5,150 nucleotides of DNA, from positions 1 to 5,150 of the forward strand of contig JARFQX010000364.1 of assembly GCA_029287555.1 (NCBI GenBank), read 5' to 3'. How positions within the stretch are numbered: the first letter of the stretch is position 1; each line of letters opens with the position of its first letter. The translations under genes were made by a program, and so were the position numbers. Below the pieces are notes generated by a model. That model did no database searches and was not told the origin of the DNA. It saw only the letters and a program-made list of their open reading frames with translations. Origin of the DNA: Rubripirellula sp. Its GTDB lineage: Bacteria > Planctomycetota > Planctomycetia > Pirellulales > Pirellulaceae. This document shows, one piece after another, positions 1-5,150 of the stretch.

Positions 1-2313
<2,313 letters not shown>

Positions 2314-2390
2314 ACAAATGCTTTCCCTAGTGTCCAGCTCAATTCGCAGAATCCAAGGCCAGTGAATCCGCCCGCGGAGCAAGCCGGATC

Positions 2391-2418
2391 TTGGAACGTG
2401 GTAACATGTCCTTAACAT
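2391..2418 (+). promoter_or_regulatory. Candidate sigma70-like promoter upstream of the Hpt gene
   Basis: TTGGAA (2391-2396, 4 of 6 matches to TTGACA) and TAACAT (2413-2418, 4 of 6 matches to TATAAT) are separated by 16 bases. Transcription would start near 2425, leaving a leader of about 190 bases before the Hpt start codon. The match is modest and could arise by chance. Planctomycete promoters are poorly characterised, so this is only a candidate. Confidence 0.22.
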
Positions 2419-2430
2419 AGCTAAGAGCAA

Positions 2431-2444
2431 CTCCCGATCGGGAG
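2431..2444. repeat. Perfect 14-bp palindrome, possible operator
   Basis: CTCCCGATCGGGAG is self-complementary over all 14 bases and does not extend further. It lies just after the expected start point of the candidate promoter at 2391-2418, a place where a dimeric repressor could act. As RNA it could form a 5-bp stem with a GATC loop, but no T-rich tract follows, so an intrinsic terminator is unlikely. The palindrome is seen directly; the operator role is inference. Confidence 0.35.
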
Positions 2445-2612
2445 CATGAGGCCGGAAACGAAGCGCACGAAGCGGTTCCCGCGATTCGTGTCCGTTCCCC
2501 TTTCTTCCGACGCGTGGTTCCTGGATGTGTCAAGCGGCAACGGACGCCCCCCTGATCAACACCGGTTCGACGAAAAGGAGTTCCACCGAGCTTTCGCGAG
2601 TAGGCGGGAAAG

Positions 2613-3056
2613 ATGTCACGAAATTCCAAATCTGAACAAGAACGGTTGAGCGTGGACGAGAATTCAGCTCACACGGGTCATCAGCGCGGCGACGGCGGAG
2701 AGCAACCAGAGGTCGCGGGAGGCGGCCCGCCCGTCATCGACTGGGAGGCTGCGATGGAGCATGTCGGCGACGACAAGGAGTTGTTCGAAGCTGTCAAGGA
2801 GTCGGCCTTGGAGGAGATTCCTCGCTTGTACTCGTCGCTTCTCTCGGCGATCGATTCGGGCCAGCAGGTTGATGCTCAACGCCTGGCCCACACGATCAAG
2901 GGCGCCGCACGGGTGATTGCAGCGACCAAGACCATGCTCGTTTCCGAGCGGATCGAGCAGGCTTCAGCCAAAGGCGACCTCGATATCGCCAAAGACTCCC
3001 TCGAGGAACTGAATCAGGTCATCGAAGAACTCGTCAAAACCCTGAGTGAAGAGTGA
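2613..3056 (+). CDS. Stand-alone histidine phosphotransfer (Hpt) domain protein
   Basis: 147-residue cytoplasmic protein, probably a phosphoryl shuttle between receiver domains in a His-Asp-His-Asp phosphorelay. Residues 1-40 are polar and rich in Gly, Glu and Gln, probably disordered. Residues about 42-145 form an all-helical Hpt domain. The signature is AHTIKGAAR, with His93 as the expected phosphoacceptor and Lys96 and Gly97 in the conserved HxxKG pattern; SERIEQASAKGDLD follows, as is usual for the last helices. No kinase, receiver or membrane segment is present. The ATG at 2613 is the earliest possible start, because an in-frame TAG lies at 2601-2603 only nine bases before it; a GGGAAAG stretch just ahead is at best a weak ribosome binding site. 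The last codons (Ser-Glu-Glu-stop) run into the TGAAGGG repeat array. The gene converges on the histidine kinase gene, a plausible but unproven partner. No receiver protein is visible in the window. Confidence 0.9.
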   Translation: MSRNSKSEQERLSVDENSAHTGHQRGDGGEQPEVAGGGPPVIDWEAAMEHVGDDKELFEAVKESALEEIPRLYSSLLSAIDSGQQVDAQRLAHTIKGAARVIAATKTMLVSERIEQASAKGDLDIAKDSLEELNQVIEELVKTLSEE

Positions 3057-3088
3057 AGGGTGAAGGGTGAAGGGTGAAGGGTGAAGGG
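3047..3088 (+). repeat. Six-copy heptamer tandem repeat TGAAGGG
   Basis: Six consecutive 7-bp units: one TGAAGAG (3047-3053) followed by five identical TGAAGGG units (3054-3088). The array begins inside the last codons of the Hpt gene, and the Hpt stop codon is the TGA of the second unit. Because 7 is not a multiple of 3, successive TGA triplets fall in all three frames (3054, 3061, 3068, then again 3075 and 3082). The array may vary in copy number by slippage, which is an inference from its uniform units. Confidence 0.9.
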
Positions 3089-3131
3089 TCTTTCGCATTT
3101 TCTTCTTTCACACTTCTCCCTTCACTCTTCA
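3047..3131. terminator. Long hairpin between convergent genes, probable bidirectional terminator
   Basis: The bases 3047-3060 are perfectly complementary to 3118-3131 (14 bp). Pairing continues inward symmetrically about position 3089: over 34 opposed positions (3047-3080 against 3098-3131) I count 27 Watson-Crick pairs, 4 G-U pairs and 3 mismatches. The hairpin fills the gap between two convergent genes, where a two-way terminator is expected. No strong U-tract follows on the + strand; on the - strand a TTTT lies about eight bases past the stem. The termination role is therefore inferred from structure and location. Confidence 0.5.
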
Positions 3132-3138
3132 AACTTCA
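3104..3138 (-). repeat. Decayed inverted copy of the TGAAGGG heptamer array
   Basis: Read on the minus strand from 3138, the heptad phase gives TGAAGTT, TGAAGAG, TGAAGGG, AGAAGTG, TGAAAGA: the same unit as the array at 3047-3088 but degenerate and in the opposite orientation. The first TGA is the stop codon of the histidine kinase gene, and the next two TGAs (at 3131 and 3124) lie in the other two frames. It forms the second arm of the intergenic hairpin. Confidence 0.65.
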
Positions 3139-4878
3139 AATCATCGTGTCTCGGTGCGAGATCTCGCTGAGACTCGTTCCCGTTGCGGGCAGACGCATTC
3201 GAAAGCAGGTGCCTCGCCCCTCGGCGTCTAGCACTTGGATGTCGCCGCCATGTTCTCGCATGATCTTGGCGCTCACCGGTAGTCCCAGTCCGGTACCCCT
3301 CATTCCTTTGCGCGACTCGAAGAGTGAGAAGATCTTTTCTCGATCCTGCTCGGCGACCCCCGGTCCGTTGTCGATGACGTCCGTGATCCATCCGGTCAGC
3401 GGATCAAAGGCGGTGCGAACCAGAACGCGTCCGGCTTCCCGCTGGCCACCAACCGGCTCGTCCATCTCAAAATCGCTTTCGTCATTCATTTTCCCGGCAG
3501 CGGCATCCAGGGCATTGGTGACGAGGTTGAGCAGTGCTCGGTGGATTGCATCGGGATCAAAGAAGGCTGGGGGAATCGACTCGTCAACTTGCAACTCCAG
3601 GCTGACTTCCATTTCACGGGCGCGCGTTTGCATCAATTCGACGACCTCTGCCGCGGTGTCGTTCAAGTTAGCTTCGATCTTTTCCGGTTCGCGTTCCTTG
3701 GAGAAGGTCAGCATGTCCATCACCAGGTTGGAGATCCTTTCCTGGTTCCGGTCCACGATGCTCCATCCCCGCCGAACCACGTCGGTGTCGTTACGCTCAA
3801 GACCCGCCTCGATCAGGTAGCTTCCACCGCGAATGCCCTGCAGTATGTTCTTCACGTGATGCGAGAGCGTGGCGATGGTTTGTCCCATGGCGGCGAGTCG
3901 TTCGCTCTGCACCAAGGCGGAATAGTAAAACGTATCTTCGATCGCCAGGGCGGCTTGATGCCCGATCGCGGTAATCAAACGAAGGTGGTCGTCGTTGAAA
4001 CGTTGTTTGTGGCCGCTGGCAATCAACTCGCCAGGCGGCGTGTAGGTGTCAACGTAAAGGGCACCCACGATGTCGTAGCGGCCCTGCAGGGGAACGCACA
4101 ACGCCTCCCGGACGCCGCCTTGGACAATCGATGCGGCGGAGTCGAATCGAGAATCGTCACGCGCGTTGCTGGTTCGCACCCCTTCCTTGTGTTCCAGCAC
4201 GTAGTCGAGGATCGTGTGACTGATGGCGATCCGGCGATCACGCCCGATCACCGGCGCGCCCGCTCGGTCACAACGAGCCGCGGGCTGCAGGTTGCCACTT
4301 TCGGGATCGCGCAGCATCACGCAGCCGCGGTCCGCTTCGACCCAGTCAAAGACCAGTCTGAGCACGCGGTCAAGCACTTCGTCCAGATCGTCGGTGCGGC
4401 CGACCGCCAAAGCCGTGAGATAGATTACTTCCAGCGAGCGGTCGCTCTCGCTTTTGACCGCGGCGTGGTCGAGGAGTTTGGATTCTCCGCCGGAGTGCGA
4501 CAACTTCGACACGATCCGGCTGCCGTCGCCCTCTTGGCTCTTGAGCACGATGTCGATTCCGTGAGCCGCGTCCATCGCACTGGGTTGACCCGTTCCCGTG
4601 AAGATCATGAGCGTCGAACCGATCTCGATTCGATCGCCGCTGTGCAACTCCTGACGGATCACCTTCTGGCCATTGATGCGGGTCCCGTTGCTGCTGCCAA
4701 GATCCACCAGCTCGCAACCGCCTTCTCCCTCAACGCGGATCTCGGCGTGGGTCCGGGACGCTTCGGAGTCAAACAACTGGACGTCGCTCGACGCTTCCCG
4801 GCCAATCTTCATGACCGGGCCCGAAAGCTGGAAGTGCTTTCCTTGATCGCGACCCCGAACAACAAACAACGATGGCAT
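3136..4878 (-). CDS. Soluble FHA-GAF sensor histidine kinase
   Basis: 580-residue cytoplasmic histidine kinase with no transmembrane segment or signal peptide. Residues 1-95 form an FHA domain (IGRE 25-28, SRTH 41-44, GSSNGT 61-66), a phosphothreonine-binding module that may link it to Ser/Thr kinase signalling. Residues about 150-315 form a GAF-type sensory domain of unknown ligand. The H-box is LSHHVKNILQG with phosphoacceptor His340 and Asn344 at +4; the +1 position, usually Glu or Asp, is His. The HATPase_c domain has N-box NLVTNALDAA (Asn451, Asn455), G1 DNGPGV (503-508), F-box KIFSLF (515-520) and G2 GTGLGLP (528-534). An acidic insert (about 463-483) lies between N-box and G1. There is no receiver domain. 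The ATG at 4878 was chosen because the FHA fold begins there (MPSLFVVRG). Upstream in-frame starts (ATG 4929, TTG 4959) would add a stretch with no domain and cover two regulatory-looking repeats. No clear Shine-Dalgarno precedes any of them. The cognate response regulator is not in the window. Confidence 0.93.
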   Translation of the reverse strand: MPSLFVVRGRDQGKHFQLSGPVMKIGREASSDVQLFDSEASRTHAEIRVEGEGGCELVDLGSSNGTRINGQKVIRQELHSGDRIEIGSTLMIFTGTGQPSAMDAAHGIDIVLKSQEGDGSRIVSKLSHSGGESKLLDHAAVKSESDRSLEVIYLTALAVGRTDDLDEVLDRVLRLVFDWVEADRGCVMLRDPESGNLQPAARCDRAGAPVIGRDRRIAISHTILDYVLEHKEGVRTSNARDDSRFDSAASIVQGGVREALCVPLQGRYDIVGALYVDTYTPPGELIASGHKQRFNDDHLRLITAIGHQAALAIEDTFYYSALVQSERLAAMGQTIATLSHHVKNILQGIRGGSYLIEAGLERNDTDVVRRGWSIVDRNQERISNLVMDMLTFSKEREPEKIEANLNDTAAEVVELMQTRAREMEVSLELQVDESIPPAFFDPDAIHRALLNLVTNALDAAAGKMNDESDFEMDEPVGGQREAGRVLVRTAFDPLTGWITDVIDNGPGVAEQDREKIFSLFESRKGMRGTGLGLPVSAKIMREHGGDIQVLDAEGRGTCFRMRLPATGTSLSEISHRDTMI

Positions 4879-4924
4879 GGAGAGGCAGGCTGGCGAGGCG
4901 GGAGGGGAGACAAACCTGACCCTT

Positions 4925-4974
4925 AGCATAAGGTCTTTTGCCAAGCATAAGGGAGCCAATTCATCAGCATAAGG
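4925..4974. repeat. Three 9-bp direct repeats AGCATAAGG upstream of the kinase gene
   Basis: Identical copies of AGCATAAGG (CCTTATGCT on the kinase coding strand) lie at 4925-4933, 4944-4952 and 4966-4974. Start-to-start spacings are 19 and 22 bases, close to two helical turns. They lie about 47-96 bases upstream of the preferred kinase start, in the right place for tandem regulator binding sites. Each contains TATGCT on the minus strand, 4 of 6 matches to a -10 box. The first copy also sits in a CCTTA-GCA-TAAGG inverted repeat (4921-4933). Repeats are seen directly; function is inference. Confidence 0.6.
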
Positions 4975-5018
4975 AAGTTCGCACCGCCCAGACAGATGGC
5001 AGTTCGACGGTAGCTGGC

Positions 5019-5037
5019 GGCTAGCCGGTCAGTGACC
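5019..5037. promoter_or_regulatory. Two abutting palindromes in the divergent intergenic region
   Basis: GGCTAGCC (5019-5026) is a perfect 8-bp palindrome. It is followed directly by GGTCA-G-TGACC (5027-5037), an inverted repeat with 5-bp arms around one base. They sit between the divergent kinase gene and the rightward gene, close to the latter's possible starts. They could be operator half-sites or a small RNA hairpin. Short palindromes are common by chance, so confidence is low. Confidence 0.28.
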
Positions 5038-5072
5038 ATAATGGGAGTTTGGAATCCGAACGATCAGGCTGC

Positions 5073-5080
5073 AAAAAGGA
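5073..5080 (+). promoter_or_regulatory. Ribosome binding site for the gene at the right edge
   Basis: AAAAAGGA ends eight bases before the GTG at 5089. It is the best Shine-Dalgarno-like sequence in the window and is the reason for preferring GTG 5089 over the in-frame ATG at 5041, which has no purine-rich stretch before it. Confidence 0.45.
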
Positions 5081-5088
5081 ACGTTTTC

Positions 5089-5150
5089 GTGCAACCTCCC
5101 CCCATTGAATCGGAAGACGATGCTGCCGAGGCCGCCAAGCTCGTCGAGGC
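5089..5150 (+). CDS. Start of an unidentified rightward gene (3'-truncated by window edge)
   Basis: An open frame runs off the right edge. From the GTG at 5089 it reads MQPPPIESEDDAAEAAKLVE followed by Ala. An alternative in-frame ATG at 5041 would add 16 residues (MGVWNPNDQAAKRNVF) and is possible; the in-frame stop that bounds both is TAG at 5011-5013. The GTG is preferred for its AAAAAGGA at 8 bases. Only about 20 residues are visible: a proline-rich start, then an acidic, alanine-rich stretch that looks helical. This is too little to assign a family. The gene is divergent from the histidine kinase, so the two may share the control region 4879-5088. Confidence 0.45.
   Translation, partial: MQPPPIESEDDAAEAAKLVE

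Larger units (their letters stand above)
2314..2612. other. Intergenic spacer polA-hpt, no convincing gene
   Basis: 299 bases between the polA stop and the Hpt start. I find no supported coding region: short open frames exist on both strands but have no domain-like features or ribosome binding site. The spacer contains a weak sigma70-like promoter candidate (2391-2418), a perfect 14-bp palindrome (2431-2444) and a short TCCGC-cc-GCGGA inverted repeat at 2367-2378 with no T-tract. The length and promoter candidate suggest that the Hpt gene is transcribed separately from polA, which is an inference. Confidence 0.6.

Noticed and set aside
2367..2378. TCCGC-cc-GCGGA inverted repeat as a polA terminator
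   Set aside because: Only 5-bp arms with a two-base centre and no following T-tract; too weak to call.
2446..2649. Possible small gene on + (67 codons) and an overlapping 96-codon frame on - (2339-2629)
   Set aside because: No ribosome binding site and basic, low-information translations. The + frame overlaps the start of the well-supported Hpt gene, and the - frame runs back to the end of polA.
3074..3820. A 248-codon + strand frame starting inside the heptamer array
   Set aside because: It reads through the hairpin region and then antisense to the kinase; its Ser/Arg-rich translation is typical of a shadow frame.
3541..4926. A 461-codon open frame on the + strand, antisense to the kinase gene
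   Set aside because: It is in exact codon register with the kinase, so its stops would require TTA, CTA or TCA codons in the kinase, which are rare in GC-rich coding sequence. The protein is rich in His, Arg and Val with no recognisable domain, while the minus strand carries every kinase motif.
4925..4974. Three AGCATAAGG repeats as a CRISPR remnant
   Set aside because: Units are only 9 bp with 10- and 13-base gaps, far below CRISPR repeat and spacer sizes, and no cas gene is present.

Overview
The window looks like chromosomal DNA of a moderately GC-rich bacterium, most likely a planctomycete of the Pirellulales/Rhodopirellula type. That guess rests on the soluble FHA-GAF histidine kinase architecture, the weak or absent Shine-Dalgarno sequences at most starts, and the general style of the proteins. 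No rRNA or other taxonomic marker is present, so it is an inference. I see no tRNA, rRNA, CRISPR array, insertion sequence, phage gene or toxin-antitoxin pair.

Layout. Positions 1-2313 (+) hold the last 770 codons of DNA polymerase I (polA), cut by the window's left edge within the 5' nuclease domain. Proofreading and polymerase motifs are all intact. A 299-base spacer follows (2314-2612), with a weak promoter candidate and a perfect 14-bp palindrome. Positions 2613-3056 (+) encode a small stand-alone histidine phosphotransfer (Hpt) protein. Converging on it, 3136-4878 (-) encodes a 580-residue soluble sensor histidine kinase with FHA, GAF, H-box and HATPase_c regions. The 79 bases between their stop codons are built from a heptamer (TGAAGGG) array on one strand and a decayed inverted copy on the other, together forming a long hairpin. 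Upstream of the kinase (4879-5088) are three AGCATAAGG direct repeats and two abutting small palindromes. A further gene then starts rightward and runs off the window.

How the genes may work together. polA is housekeeping DNA repair and replication. The Hpt protein and the kinase are both phosphorelay components. The kinase has no receiver domain and the Hpt protein has no kinase or receiver domain, so a complete relay would need a receiver protein encoded elsewhere. The pairing is suggested only by adjacency; the genes are convergent and not in one operon.

No clearly new multi-gene system is visible. The most notable signals are the shared heptamer repeat that supplies the stop codons of both convergent genes, the three direct repeats before the kinase, and the kinase's unusual HHVKN phosphoacceptor motif.
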